A stretch of 64,000 nucleotides of DNA from Alligator mississippiensis (GCF_030867095.1 NC_081831.1:45073319-45137318), one strand, 5' to 3'; shown: positions 24,300 through 36,385, numbered from the stretch's first letter. Numbers and translations: made by a program. Notes: generated from the letters alone by a model not told the origin.

Positions 24300-25154
24300 C
24301 TAGTTTAAAGCCCGCCGGAGGAGATCCTCCAACCTAGAAGAAAACACACGCTTACCTTTGGGGGACAGGTGAAGCCCATCCCAACTGAGCATGTCCCTCG
24401 TTGTGATTTGCGGGTCGCTGTCCAGGAAGCCGAAGCCTGCCTTGAGACACCACTGCCAAAGCTGCCAGTTGGTCTCTCTAATGCAGTTCTCATGCTGTCT
24501 TCCACATCCGTTCACTGGTAGGATGGAAGAGAATACCACCTGTGCACCGAACTCCCTCAGCACACCGCCCAGAGCACTGTAGTCCGTCATCAGGTGATCG
24601 GGGGTTCTTCTGGCCGCATCATTAGTACCCACATGGACTAGCACCATGAGGTAGTAATCAGTGGGCTGAATCATGGCCTGGATTACTTCCGTCACGTCCC
24701 AAATCTTTGCTCTGGGCAGGCAGTAGACCTCTTGTGTTGAGGGGTTCTGGCGACAGATGGGCCCTTCTGTACCTCTCAGGATGGAATCGCCTATGACGAG
24801 CACTCGTCACCTCCTCCTCTTGGTCCACTTGGATCTCTTGACCTGTTCGAAGTGTGGAGAATGTGGTGTTGCTTCCTGCCTAAGGGTTTCCTCCTCTCCT
24901 TCCATCTCCTGCAGGGTCGCCAGGGCCATGTCCCTGTTCTCCAGTCGGACTGGAGGAACTTGTACCAGTTCACTGAGAGCAGCTCCGGTCATTGATGTGA
25001 CCGTCTGCCACTCGGCTGTGGAGGGCACTCCCCAGGATGCTTCTTTCTTAGGTGCCTGGTCCTGCAGGGAAAAGAAATAACTGTCAATTTCATCCTCCGC
25101 CTCCCCAATACCCCTCAGCCTGCTAACCTCCTCCCAGAGCTCCCTTACCTGCAC
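24300..25154 (-). pseudogene. CR1 ORF1 with SGNH esterase domain (copy 2)
   Basis: The frame at 24300-24803 begins MLVIGDSILRGTEG, the GDS block that holds the nucleophile serine of SGNH/GDSL esterases. It continues with LVHVGTNDAARR (the GxND block) and ends with SWDGLHLSPKGK (the DxxH block), so all three catalytic blocks are visible. An N-terminal frame at 24807-25154 starts MQVRELWEEVSRLRG and is glutamate/arginine-rich, consistent with the coiled-coil part of ORF1; it joins the esterase frame near 24805. CR1 ORF1 proteins bind the element RNA; esterase domains are known in CR1 ORF1. Confidence 0.85.
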
Positions 25155-25780
25155 CTCCAGAGCCCTAAGATGGGCTGCTGCCGGACAGGTGTGGGGGCCC
25201 CCAATCTCTGCCCCCCCAATCCTGGTGGGGATCCCCCGCAGGCCAGGAGGTAGAGGGACATCAGCTCCCCCATGGGCTCAGTCTGGGTGGAGGCCTCAGA
25301 CCAGCCCCGGGTAGGCTTGGCCCCCTGGGCAGAGGCCCTAGCACCACTCCTCGTTGACACCATTCCATAAGCTGCTGTTTGTAGATCTGTGTGGTGTCTA
25401 CACTCTACCCTTACAGGAGTCTCTCTCCTGGCCCTTCCTGCCTGCCCGCTGACGCGAATGCCCACGCAAACGCCGGTGCGCTCTTACAGAGCGTGCCTGT
25501 TTGCGCACTCTGTTCACGCTGCACGGCTCAGGAGCGTGGCTCCCTACTGGCTCAGCTATATGGGACCCAGGGGGCTTCCCCTCTGGATCCGGCTCAGCTG
25601 TGCCGGGTCCCTCCGCCCCCCTTACCTTCGGAGGATCAGCTGTTGCTGCCCCCACTGCTGATTCCTCTGCTGCTGCTGCTGCTTCCGCCTCTGGTCAGTG
25701 AGTCAGTAAGGGGACACACGTGCATGCGGGACACACGTGTGCCTGGATCCTCTCCTTCCCGCTGCTGGTTCCCGAGTGCG

Positions 25781-26012
25781 GGTAGTTACTCAGACCTCCA
25801 TGCCCCTGGGGTTCTGTCCTCAAGTCAGCAGTTAGTAGACACCAGTGGGATGGTAAACAGCTCTATCTTTATTAGGAACAGGATTCAGGAACACACGCTC
25901 ACAGCTTGTGGGGAGAACAACCACACCAACCAAACTGTGCCCATGTGGCATCAGAGGGAAAGGCTGGACCGTACCACTGCTGGCCTCTTAATGGTCCATT
26001 CCATATACCACA
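25781..26012 (-). repeat. Gypsy LTR, downstream copy
   Basis: This matches 37445-37665 over its length, sharing ttactcaga.ctccatgcc, gatggtaaacagct and acacaccaacc-type phrases. The reverse of AATAAA (tctttattaggaac) marks the polyadenylation signal. About 230 bp, short for an LTR but normal for Gypsy. Confidence 0.85.
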
Positions 26013-26278
26013 TCCTCTTCCTTTACTCTGGGATCTTCCTCTTAAATAGTTGAGTGTTCATCAGTAGGTAGTTTAACTTGGAACGTTTCTGGATTGTGGA
26101 GCCAGAGGTTGCTAGCACTTGGCTCACCGATGGGGTTTACCCTTTAGCGCTATCCCATTACATAGCCCTTGTACTTCACAGGCAATTTCATCACACGTCC
26201 GCTCTTAGTTTGCGTGGTGTCATCAGGTGTCTCTGTGGGTACTGGTGGATTCTCTGAAATGTAACAAAACTGTTGCTC

Positions 26279-28468
26279 TTAGTGGTCTGGTTTTACTTCT
26301 GATGTTTGTTCTGCTGCCATCTCTTGAGGTGCATCAACATGTTCTTCTGGTACTGATGAGTAATCCTGTCTTAAATATCTTCTGTTCCTCCTGTAGACAT
26401 TACTGCAGGGGGGGTTTACTACATAGGAATGCAGTTCATCCCTTTTTGCCATAATGGAAATTGGTATCCAACCTGTATTTGTTTGCACCCTTACTTTCTC
26501 CCCCTCTCATAGAGGTGGCAAGAATGCAGCTCTGCGGACATAGTGCATCTTTTGGTGCCTTTGAAGGTTCTGTAACTTGTGGGAGGCATTCGAGGGTAGT
26601 CTAGGAGTTAGCACTGCTGTTGTAGCAGGAAGGGTACTGCACAAAAGTCTCCCCGTCAGAAGCTGCGCTGGAGCATACTCAAGGCCCACAATGGGAGTGA
26701 TCCTCAGATTGAGTAAAGCCAGCTATAGATCTGAGCCATCCTGCAAAGTCTTCTTAAACATTGATTTGATGGTCTGAACTGTGCATTCAGCCTGACCACT
26801 GGATTGTAGATAACCCGGATTGTGGTGGCCAGAACCACAGGGGTTACTATCGTGAGCAATAAATGTATGCTCTTGGAGGAATTTAGGCAATTGTCTAATT
26901 AAGATTACCTAATGCAAAGCTTGCAAGTTTGCAACCTGCAAGTGGAATTTGTCTGTCACAATTTAACCGAAGTGTTGAATCTAACGGTTTGCACTGATCA
27001 TGGGACCACTGAGCCCCCAAAATAAGCAGAACTACAAGATTAGCTGATCTAACAGGTTTTTTAAAGGTCAAGTCATAACAAGATCTGACCACCTAATATA
27101 ATCAGCACATTCCAAGGAATTCAGGAATAAAAAAACTAAGGAGTTTTGCTTAGGCAGGTAATGCTAATTTCAAACCTCAAAGTAATGTGGTGTAATTTGC
27201 TTATTGGGTGAACCTGAGTTTGGGCAGCAACCTTTCATGATAATTTCTAACACCTTTTGATCCCATAGTGTAACAGCTATAGGGCAAGATTGTGAGTGGC
27301 TCTAAAGTCAACAGATTAGCATAAGATAAGGCACAAAGGAATGTGCATGTCAAGTGACCAGTTAGGAGGACAGGGCAGAAGGACCATCGCTGTACCAAGC
27401 CTGGCCCCTGGACACCCAGTGTGAGTGAAGACCGTATCCTGACAAAGGGATCTTCCTGGTGACCCCTCGGACAGCGTTGACTGGGGACACCTGACTTCAC
27501 TGGAACAACTTGGTGTTCACCTAGCATAGAGGGACTGTCAATAACTTGCGAACCCCATGCGGGAACTCTTTGTCATCCTGTCTATCTGTTGTTAACATTC
27601 ACTACTAGCTCTTTCTTACTGTACTATCTGTTTGTTACATTAACCTTTCTGTTAACTGTTATATACTAAGCTATAAGTAAATTTGCCTTTACTTCACTCC
27701 TGACTCTCCTCTTCAATTCCAAACCCAGCAGCCTAACGGCTGATATACTCACAGCACCTAGCTGGTCTGTGACACTGGACAAGAATGGGTGATGGTTATG
27801 CCCCAGCCTTTCACAAATTATTTCATCACGTGACTTGCAAATGGCACATGATCACAAACAATTTCCTTAGGTATGTCATGGTAAGCAAATACAAACTTCA
27901 TTTTCGCTATTACCTTGCCTGCTGTCTTGTCAGAAAGGTGCAAAACTTCACAGTACTTGGAGTAATAGTTGACTATTGTCAAATAAGACTGTCCCCATAG
28001 GTCAAAAATGTCCACTGCCAGTTTTAGCCAAGGCATCTCTGGGATCTCATGTGAAATCATGGGCTCTTTCTAAGTACTGGGTTGGAGTTACTGGCAAGGT
28101 GTGCAATTTGCAATCCATTGCTTGATATGGGCATTCATCTGAGGCCAATACATGATTTGTCAAGCTCATGCTTTCGACTTTTGTATGCTTTGATGGAGCA
28201 AGTAAAACAATGTCAACATGTTGGTCCTCGCATCATGTGGAATGATTATTTTCAGTCTAATCAGAAGAAAATCATCCTGAATCTGGATTTTGTCTCTGAG
28301 AGGCCAGTAAGGCTTTAGTTCAGGTTTTATTTGTTTTTGCCTGCTCGGCCATCCATTAAGATGCTGGGCTTTAAGGGCCTGTAGTTCCCTGTCTGCCTTC
28401 TTGTGGTCCTGTAACTGCTGGAGTAACTGGCCGCTGTGTGGCTGTGTTTCAGTCAGACCCTGAACCAC
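26279..28468 (-). pseudogene. Gypsy integrase remnant
   Basis: Minus-strand fossil covering the integrase zinc-binding region and core (about 27818-28468) and C-terminal region (about 26279-26815), with solo LTR 26821-27774 between them. Recognisable text includes LKLAVDIFDLWGQSYLTIV in the core and YAPAQLLTGRLLCSTLP in the C-terminal part, both typical of vertebrate Ty3/Gypsy integrases. Integrase inserted the DNA copy into the host genome; this one is broken. Confidence 0.75.
26821..27774 (+). mobile_element. Solo LTR, family L3 (6-bp target)
   Basis: Retrovirus-like fossil LTR of 954 bp, beginning TGTGGTGGCCAGAACC and ending GTCTGTGACA. The flanks ccggat (26815-26820) and ctggac (27775-27780) look like a 6-bp target duplication with two C/T changes. 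A closely related copy is at 55040-56137. It is inserted in the Gypsy integrase, antisense to it. Confidence 0.8.
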
Positions 28469-30216
28469 CTTTTTCTGAGTGGAAAAGATCAGGATCAGGG
28501 GGAGGGGTGAGTGTTGTAGCTCTAGAAAATGTGTCAGCCACTAAAATGTCTTTGCGTTTGGTATAGAGAATCTGGATGTTAAATTTTTGGATTTGCAACA
28601 GCATCATCTGTAGCCATGCTGGAGCCTTTCCTATGGGCTTTGTAAAAATCACTTCCAGGGGTTTATGGTCTGACTGGACCCATACCTGGGTGCCATACAC
28701 ATATTGATGGAACTTTGCCATGGTGAAGACAATTGCCAGAAGTTCTTTTTCAATCAGAGCATAATTATGTCAGAGTATGTTAGAGCCCTCGAAGCATATG
28801 CAATTGGCTGCTTCTGCTGAAACAGACATGCTCTTAGGCCATCTTTAGATGCATCAGCTTGGATTTTCAGCTGCTCTCCTGGGTTGAAATACCTGAGCGC
28901 AGGTGTCATTGTGATGGTTTGCTTGAGCTTATCCAGGGCTTCCTGATGCTTGGGTCCCCATTGCTAGATAATGGCTCTCCTGAGAAGCACTCCCAGCAGA
29001 GCCATCAGGCTGGACTCATGCAGAATGTATTGCACCAAGTATGGAATGGTTTTGAGGAGTCTCTGAAGGCCTGTTTTGTCTGTTGGAGGTGGTATCCTGT
29101 TGATGGCTTCGACTTTATTATCATCTGTTTTGACACCTTCTTTTGAGAAGATATGGCCCATATATCTAATGCTGTTGACTAAAAACTATATTTTATTCTT
29201 ATTAAACTTTATACCTTTCAGACAAGCTTTCTCTAGGTCTTGTTTCAGGATAGTGCCCTGCTCCTTTTTTGGTAGCTGCCACAATGAGTATGTCATCTGC
29301 TATTATGTGAATTCCCAGAATGTCACCAAAGCATCACGATTCATTCATAGGAATACTTCACTAGCTGTCTTAATACCAAAGGGAAGGTGATTGAAGTGGT
29401 ACCGTCCCCATGGGGTGTTAAAGGTACACAGCTCTACTGATTCTTTGTCCAATTTGACTTGCCAGTTGATGTCCCTTTCGTCAAGAATGGTGAAGAGCTT
29501 TTTACCTGACAAGCTCTTTTGCACATCCTCTACAGTAAGAATAGAAAAGTGCTGCCTCAATACTGCCTTGTTGAGGTCTCATGGGTCTAAACAAAGCCAT
29601 AGCAAACTATCCTTCTTTTGTGCGATCACAAAGTTATTGGCCCAGGCTGTGGGCTTAGTCACCTTCATTGTGACTCTCATAGCTTCCAGCAATTTAAGGG
29701 CAGGCTTCAATTTTCCTAGGCTTGCATAGGGAATTTTTCTACACACCTGCACCACTGGTAGTACTGCCAGGTCAACATAGATGTGGTGGGTACCGTGAAA
29801 TTGTCCCAACCCTTCAAAAACATCCAGGTATAGTTTGAGAAGGTCCGCCTTGGTTGCAGGTATTGTCAGGGCCATTCCATGGACTCGTGATAAGTTCTAA
29901 GGGTGCATATGCCAAATATTGGTGGGTCACTATTTTTGGTTATGTAAAAAGTTAAATTAGATTCATTAGCACCAGATTTCCAGTGTACAATAATTACACC
30001 TTTTGGTTTGATGCGCACACTGCCAAATACAACTAATGTAATGTGAGTTTGAGTCCTGCATACTTTTTCTTGCAAAACCTTTGCTACATCTACTGGAATA
30101 GTGTTTGATACTGCTCCAGCACCTAACTTAAAATAAACTGGCAAGCCAGCAATCATTACTGTGCTATACCTGGCATTCTGGTTATCAAATGTCTGTGAGT
30201 GCTGCTTTGTAGACAT
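28449..30216 (-). pseudogene. Gypsy protease, reverse transcriptase and RNase H remnant
   Basis: Minus-strand fossil. The protease region is at about 29866-30216, RT at about 28964-29875, and RNase H at about 28449-28960. The RNase H text VWVQSDHKPLEVIFTKPIG is the most diagnostic piece, and RT text such as GRYHFNHLPFGIKTASEVFL matches Ty3/Gypsy polymerases. It copied element RNA into DNA and removed the RNA strand. Broken in several places. Confidence 0.8.
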
Positions 30217-30256
30217 TGCACCCAGGTCCTTTTGCAGACTTTGGAGACTCTCTCTT

Positions 30257-30714
30257 TTATTTGCATGTTTTTGGAAAGGTATTCATTCCAGAGCATTTGT
30301 AACAAGTTTCTCCAAAAGCTGGGCAGGGTCTAGGCTTGTGTGTGTTTCTACACCATTTGCAAACTTTGCCCAATGCAGCTTGGTGGCCCTCCTTTGGAGC
30401 AAACTTCATTGGTGGTTTGCTTTGTTTTTGCAAAATGCTATGGCAGTTTTGCTTTTGCTCAACTGTATGCATAACATGAGCCTGAGCACTTGTGAGAGCC
30501 TTTGCTCTGCAGATATTCACAGCCTATGCTAGGGTGAAGGAGGGAGGGAGGGAGGGGTTTTCCAGAAACCTTTCTTTGAGTTTGCAGTCAGTTATGCTGA
30601 AAACAATTTTGTCCCTCAACATAACATCCTCAGCAGATCTAAATTCATAATGCTGTGCTCTACTTCTGAGCTCTGTAACAAAATCATCTATGCCTCCAGC
30701 CTCATTGTATCTAA
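30257..30714 (-). pseudogene. Gypsy gag remnant, C-terminal part with zinc knuckle
   Basis: Minus-strand fossil. Text IDDFVTELRSRAQHYEF is the retrotransposon gag core; downstream, PCPAFGETCYKCSGMN is a CCHC-type nucleocapsid knuckle region. The N-terminal gag part lies at 36018-36385, on the other side of the Harbinger-like insertion. Confidence 0.75.
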
Positions 30715-30732
30715 GGGCATATGTAAATGACA

Positions 30733-31699
30733 TGTTGCCCTGTGGGGTCAGGACAACTCTCAGGATCTCAGCATTGCACTGTTAGACAGGAGGGTGTGAC
30801 ACAATTGCACCTATACAAACACACAAATCAATTGGGTGCATACATACACACACATTACCAACTCAGGCACATACACATCCAAACCAGCCTAGGCACGTGC
30901 ATACCTATCACCAATTCAAGCACATACACGATACACCCCAAAAGTTAGACAAAAATCAATTGTCCATACCTGCATGTATATCATGCACACAATAACATAT
31001 ATATACACACACACTCACCAGTTTACACACGTACAACCCACCTACACATACACATAGGTAAATTCCTAACTTAGATGGTACAATATGTATGTGTGTGCTT
31101 GGAGTACCTGGGATACTTGGGGGAAGGTTAAGGTAAGACAGAGAGAGAGTTAAAGTGTAGGGAGTGAAAGTGAAAGTTGCCAGAACCAGTGGACTAGGGA
31201 GAAGCTGGGCTGAGAAACTGAGGCCTGGGGTTACTTAAGTGGCCCCAGGGTCCCTCAAGGTCACTGGTGCAAGGGGAAAAGCCCAGTGGCAAGGAGGAGA
31301 TGGCCAGGAAAGAGGGAGAGGCAGAAACCTGGAAGCTTGGGGCTGGAAACTGAAGCAGACAGGAGAGGTATTGGGGGAGGGCGGGAAGATAAGTGGTGGC
31401 AAGGAGGAGACAGCCAGGAAAGAAACTGAGGCAGAAACCCTGGAACTCACGGGAAAAGACAGTGTGGATAAGAAAGTGGAAGAGAAACAGGGGGTTTGCA
31501 GGCAGAGAGGAGCTCAGGACAGGTGTTGGAGGTGGTGGTGAGCCCGAAGCAGGAGGGAGAAATGAAACAGAAGTTAGAGGGGCGAGGAGCAGAAATTGGA
31601 GCAGGTTCGGAACCATAGTAAAGCAAAACCCAACTTAGGGGTTCAAATAACAGTTTTATTAAACAGACAACATACTACACAGCCCCATGAAGTTATTGG

Positions 31700-31742
<43 letters not shown>

Positions 31743-32608
31743 GCACTCACAATGGCAGCAGGAAAAAGAGATTCATTGGAAGAGTTGGAGTCCAGGTAGG
31801 GAAGAGAAACAGAGCCCAAGTCCTCGGTTGAAGAGCGGGTGGGGGTGATAGCTACCTATCCTGGCTGGAAAGGGTCTTTGTCCAGCAGGTGTTGTCCAGA
31901 GGGGGGTCACTAGCAGGGCCTCTGTGTGAATAGGTGGTGTGGCATGGTGCTAGTCTAAATGGAGAGGGCAGACTACCTATGATCTCCTATGGGGAGGGCC
32001 TGTCCAGGCAATGTCAGTTCTGTTCCAGGTGTTCTTACTGAGCATCTGCAGCCTGGCACAATGGTGGGTTGCTTCATCTTTTGTTTCTTGAATGCTGAGG
32101 GTGGTGGTTCCAAGGGCTGGGTCGTTGGTCCAGGTATCGGTGTTGATGGTTTGGTCATTCAGAGGGAGCTATTTTTAGGCCTACTGCCATTGTCTCTCAA
32201 GCAATCCCCAATCATCCTCATTAATCCCCATTCATCCAGGAACCAAGTTACATAGGAGGGGTAGGTATGAGTCATAGGTTACACAACCAGGCCTGGGGAA
32301 AAGATGGAGACTTGACAGACAAAATGCAAACTTGACATGACTTATGCTAACTTACTATTAGGACTAGATCATGTAGTAACAGTAAAACAGTAATATAGAA
32401 CAGTAAAAATCAATATAAACATAATTATACAATATAAAGAAGGAGAAAAAAACAAAGCAAATACAACTTGCTACCAAAATAAAATGCTGAAGCTTATCCT
32501 ATGTCTTATCTCACTCATAGAGAATAGAGAGGGAGGGAACAAGTCAGACATGGTTGGGGAAGGGGAGGGAATGCATTTTAAAATTAAAAAAAAGAAAAAC
32601 TGGAGGCA
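30733..32608 (-). mobile_element. Solo LTR, family L4 (4-bp target)
   Basis: Retrovirus-like fossil LTR, 1876 bp, minus strand, ending (minus sense) CAGGGCAACA at 30733. GACA flanks both sides (30729-30732 and 32609-32612). It shares long stretches in opposite orientation with 40680-41830 and its last part with 44900-45171. A (CA)n run at 31702-31741 lies at the place where the related copy at 41661 carries (GT)n. Confidence 0.8.
31702..31741. repeat. (CA)n microsatellite within LTR
   Basis: About 20 uninterrupted CA units. Confidence 0.95.
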
Positions 32609-32612
32609 GACA

Positions 32613-35228
32613 CAGGCATTAATGTCGAGTGCCTGAAATTTTTAAAGCGGCTTTTTTTTGCTGCAGTGCATTTGTGTTTGCACGAAGGGCACTTCCAAGC
32701 AAGTTAAGCCTCGTGTGTCATTCTCCACAAATTTCAGTAGGAGGAGTCAAGTACCAGTTTACCCCCTGTAAAGTCTTTCCTAATGTATTTCAGCAGGAGG
32801 CACATACATGTAAACCGCCTGGCCTCCCCAATCCCTTGCCCCAGACTCTCACTGGGCAGTCCTGACTGTCATTGTAAGTCTCCCCTGGGCACAGTCATGG
32901 TCACCCCAAAATCTTTGTCACTTGCAGCCACCTATGCTCAGTTGGTCTGGTCTCTCTCTATTAGTACACAATTCCAAAGACCCCCATCCTAATCCCAAAG
33001 ACAAGGCATATGAATTCTCCCTTCCTTTTCCTTTCCATCCCACCATGTTACAAATGTAAGTTTTTTTTTCTTTTATTTACTATAACTGCTGTGATAACTG
33101 CTATGATATAAAATGTTCAGGATTTAGAGTAGCAGGTGGGTGGGTGGTTCTGTGTTGCTGCCTGGTTGATTGGCGATTGCTGTCGATGGTGCTGGTGGTG
33201 GCAAACTCTTCTGGCTTTTTTTTTTCCTTCTGTTTTTTTGGACTACAGTTCCCAGCATTCCTGAGCTCATTGATCTTTGTACAGTTTCCAATGTGGGGGG
33301 GTCCTACTAGATCCTTCCCATTCCCTACCCAGGTATACCATCAATCTGTTTGTGTAGTGCCACATACAGCTTTTGGAGGTGTGTTGTGAATTGTTTTACA
33401 AATGGTTTTAGAATGTTTTTGAAAATGTAGGTTGCTGCTGTTCTTGGTCTTGCCCCTGCCCTCCCCAGCCCGCCAAGAGCTATAATAGTTAACTTTCTCA
33501 TCCATGTGGGGGGGAAGAGGGTCATTCAGATGTGGTTGACGGTGCATAATGAATATCAAGGGGATTACTCAAGGGACCTTGGTAGCATATTGTGAATTGG
33601 TGTCTTATCCTCTTGTATTGTGTTTGCTGGCAATGACTGTACTGTAAAAAAATGTATTCACCATTTGACTACCAACAGCATTGTTGAGTAAAACAAAAAT
33701 GTGTATACTGTTTTAGCTTTATTGTGATTTCTCAGTTAAGTTGATTGCAATTCAATTCATTATGAAAGAATAAAGATGAAGAACAAAAAAAAAAAAAAAT
33801 CTGATTTGTACTTGCTCCAGCTTAATTTCAGGGCATGGACCTGGAAACAGGGGAGTGGTTTGCAGCCAGCCAGGGGCAGGAGGGCAGTAGCTTCCCAGGC
33901 TGAACACAAAGCTGGTCAGGGTTTGTAATTCAGGTTGGTTGGTCTCCCCTCCAGGCACCTCAATAATGTGTCTGGGGGCCATCTGCTGCATAACACTTCT
34001 GGCCTCTCTGTAGGGAGCAGAGTACTTTTTGAAATCCTGGCCTTGACTCATTAGCAGCTCCCTGCTAGGGTGACTCCCTGCGGTAGCTGAGACCCATCTG
34101 ATGAGGACATGCCAATACCTAGTGCAGGAGAAGGAGGTATAACAAATTTATTGAATTTGGATGAAAAGAAGTTCTCCCACAAGGATGCTTTCTTTTAAAT
34201 ACACTTGTTTCTGCAGAGGCAGAATCAAGTGAGATAGCTGAACAGACTACTCTGGTCTGCCTTGGGAATGCTGCTCCTTGTTTCCCTCTCACCTTCTCCC
34301 TGTCCTTTGAGAAGGCTGAGAGGAGAGATATGGCAAGGGAGGACACAGCAATCCTAACCAAAATCTGATGAGCTCTCTCCAGGTGGGGAGCAGGTTGCAG
34401 TCGGCTGGGGGGGGGGAGGGGCGGTCTGCCAAGCCAGCTGGCTCCAAAAGGTGCTGTGTGCAGGATTTTGTAAATAAAACATTGCATTGCAAAGAAAGAA
34501 TTGAAAAAAAAGAATCAGTTTTTGCATTGCACCTCCCATAACAGTACAGCCTGCATGCAAAGAAAAAGAACTGCCAGGTCTCCCTTGGTGATCATGCATA
34601 TGAAAAGCATTATATTGTCTTAAAGACTTGCTAAAGGCTAAACACCTGGGGAGGTCCATGCATGGAGAAGTTTTGCAGATTGCCTGCTTGCTGTTGGGGG
34701 TGGTGGGGTTGTTTTGTCAGTTTTCTTATAAAAAAAAAAAAAATGGTGGCTGTACCCTAGCACTTAAATATTCAATCTCCCTCCAATAGCAGTCCACCCT
34801 GCAACTCTTTGCAACACTTTCCAGTAAGTAATGCCATAACTCCATAACCCTCCCCCCCCCCCCAAGCACAGCATCCCCATGCTGAGGTGGGCACAGTCTC
34901 TGAAAATCACCCTACCCACCCCAAAGAAAACATGATATATAGAGAGCAAAAATAAAACACTTCATTCAAAATTTATTTAAAAAAAAAAAAAAATGGGATC
35001 TTCCTCCCCAGTAGCTTCACAATATAAAATATATACAAAATGTAAAAAAAATTTAAAAAAAGAAACTGTAAATTTGAAGATAATGTTATTTCTTTCACTC
35101 TGTCTTCATTCATTACAGGTTGCCACGAGTTCTGCCCATGAAAGTTTTCTGCAAGGAGGGGGAAAGAGAAAAAGAGGAAGAGATCTGGAATTTGGAGCAC
35201 AGTTGAAACACTGAATTTTGCCCCCCGC

Positions 35229-35267
<39 letters not shown>

Positions 35268-36010
35268 CTGGTGGGACATATTACCTAAATATCTCCCAGG
35301 ACGCTGCACATCCTGGGCATCGGGTCTGGAAGGCAGTGTCCTGCCCCTTGACTTTTGGTTGTGGTTCTGCAATGGAATGTGATGAAGTTCAGAAGGTTTG
35401 CAATATGGAAAGCAGTCATATAACCACTCACCCCAAAGTTTCAAACTACTTGCAAAAAACTTACCATTACGATGACGAGAGGTGTAGGGGGGGGTGGGCA
35501 TGAGGACAGGAGAGTACCTGGGTAGGGGCAGGAGGACATGCACTGTAGGTGGTGGGGGGGGTACAAGAATTACAAGGGGGTAGTAAATTAAGGGATTATT
35601 GGCTTCCCCCATTTCTTCTTGTTAAAATTAAAATAATAATCATTTTGCTGAGTAGACCAACGAACCTGTGGCCACTCCACTCCACTGTATGCTGTGAGGG
35701 AGGAGAGAAGTGAGGAGCAAAGAAGGGTTACAAAAAAAGAACACATGGTGGCACCGACTGGCTAAAGGCTGGAACACAGCACCCCCTCATGGTGAAGGGG
35801 ATTAATTAAAAGTCTTTAGAGTCTCTGGCTGTTTGCATGAACAAATCCACAGTTTGGGCGGCGTAACTGGAGAGCTCCACAAATTAACACATACCAGAGT
35901 AGTGTTAGTTTAAGGTGCTAAATGGACTTTTACAGTGGCAGGAAATCCCAGGTCATGCAAACACAAAAACAGTTACATCGGCATAAATGGGAAATATCAT
36001 TTTGTTTACA
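32613..36010. other. Interior of the Harbinger-like element, unidentified content
   Basis: No known protein recognised. On the minus strand, open text at 35.1-35.6 kb (MGEANNPLIYYPLVIL...) includes a possible intron (aatg|gtaagtt to ccattgcag|aac), and another open segment at 33.75-34.05 kb begins MSQGQDFKKYSAPYREARS. Poly-A and poly-C tracts and a CA repeat are scattered through it. These could be decayed transposon genes or captured host sequence. Confidence 0.35.
35230..35266. repeat. (CA)n microsatellite
   Basis: About 18 uninterrupted CA units. Confidence 0.95.
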
Positions 36011-36017
36011 CACGCCC

Positions 36018-36385
36018 TAAGTTGCCAGAACTGATACCTTTCAAAAACAGGGTTTTTTTCTGGGTTCACAGTAGCTCTTGAATGCTCCTCTGTAAGGGCT
36101 TTGTTACTAGGATCTACAAACACCCTTTGATTGTTGTTGTAAATTTCTAGGGCATTATCCCCAATGCAGTGAAGCATGACTGCAATTTTATAAACCTTTG
36201 CCTCTTTCTCAAACTTTATGACTGCAAGGTATAATTGTAGCATCTGTTCCCATTTCCTCCAATTCTTCCCAAGATTTCCAATGAAGAAGAATGCTGGTGG
36301 AGGTTTGACATGAATGAAACCTGTAACTCCCTTAATCAGGCTGCTGGTGACTCCACTGAGAAACAGGTCACTTTTAACACCATAC
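36018..36385 (-). pseudogene. Gypsy gag remnant, N-terminal part
   Basis: Minus-strand fossil with text NLGKNWRKWEQMLQLYLAV and AVMLHCIGDNALEIYNN, which is the N-terminal matrix/capsid region typical of vertebrate Gypsy gag. The leader (36386-36425) lies upstream. Confidence 0.75.

Larger units (their letters stand above)
21224..25780 (-). mobile_element. CR1 LINE copy 2, nearly full length
   Basis: About 4.56 kb on the minus strand, with tail (ATTCATAG)n at 21224 and 5' end at 25780 beside a Gypsy LTR. Order 5' to 3': ORF1, endonuclease, RT, C-terminal tail, 3' UTR. It replicates by target-primed reverse transcription. ORF2 is split over at least three frames, so this copy is dead, but domain content is complete. 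The 3' junction is fused to the truncated CR1 copy 1 with no host sequence between them, and the pair is flanked by GGTA (19177-19180 and 25781-25784). Confidence 0.9.
30715..36017. mobile_element. Harbinger-like DNA transposon, about 3.4 kb, with nested solo LTR
   Basis: The terminal inverted repeats are gggcatatgtaaatgac (from 30715) and the inverse of ttttgtttacacacgccc (to 36017). TAA flanks both ends (30712-30714 and 36018-36020), the 3-bp TWA target typical of PIF/Harbinger elements. It interrupts Gypsy gag. The solo LTR at 30733-32608 sits 18 bases inside the left end. The remaining interior (32613-36010) contains A/T runs, a CA repeat and several unidentified open frames; no Harbinger DDE nuclease or Myb-like protein was recognised. 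Superfamily is from target and ends only. Confidence 0.6.

Noticed and set aside
20182-24337. Plus-strand frames opposite the CR1 copies
   Set aside because: They are antisense shadows of CR1 ORF1 and ORF2; the minus-strand frames carry the motifs.
31194-31616. A 140-codon frame in the L4 LTR
   Set aside because: It lies in the CT-rich part of an LTR, rich in proline/serine/leucine, and has no known domain.
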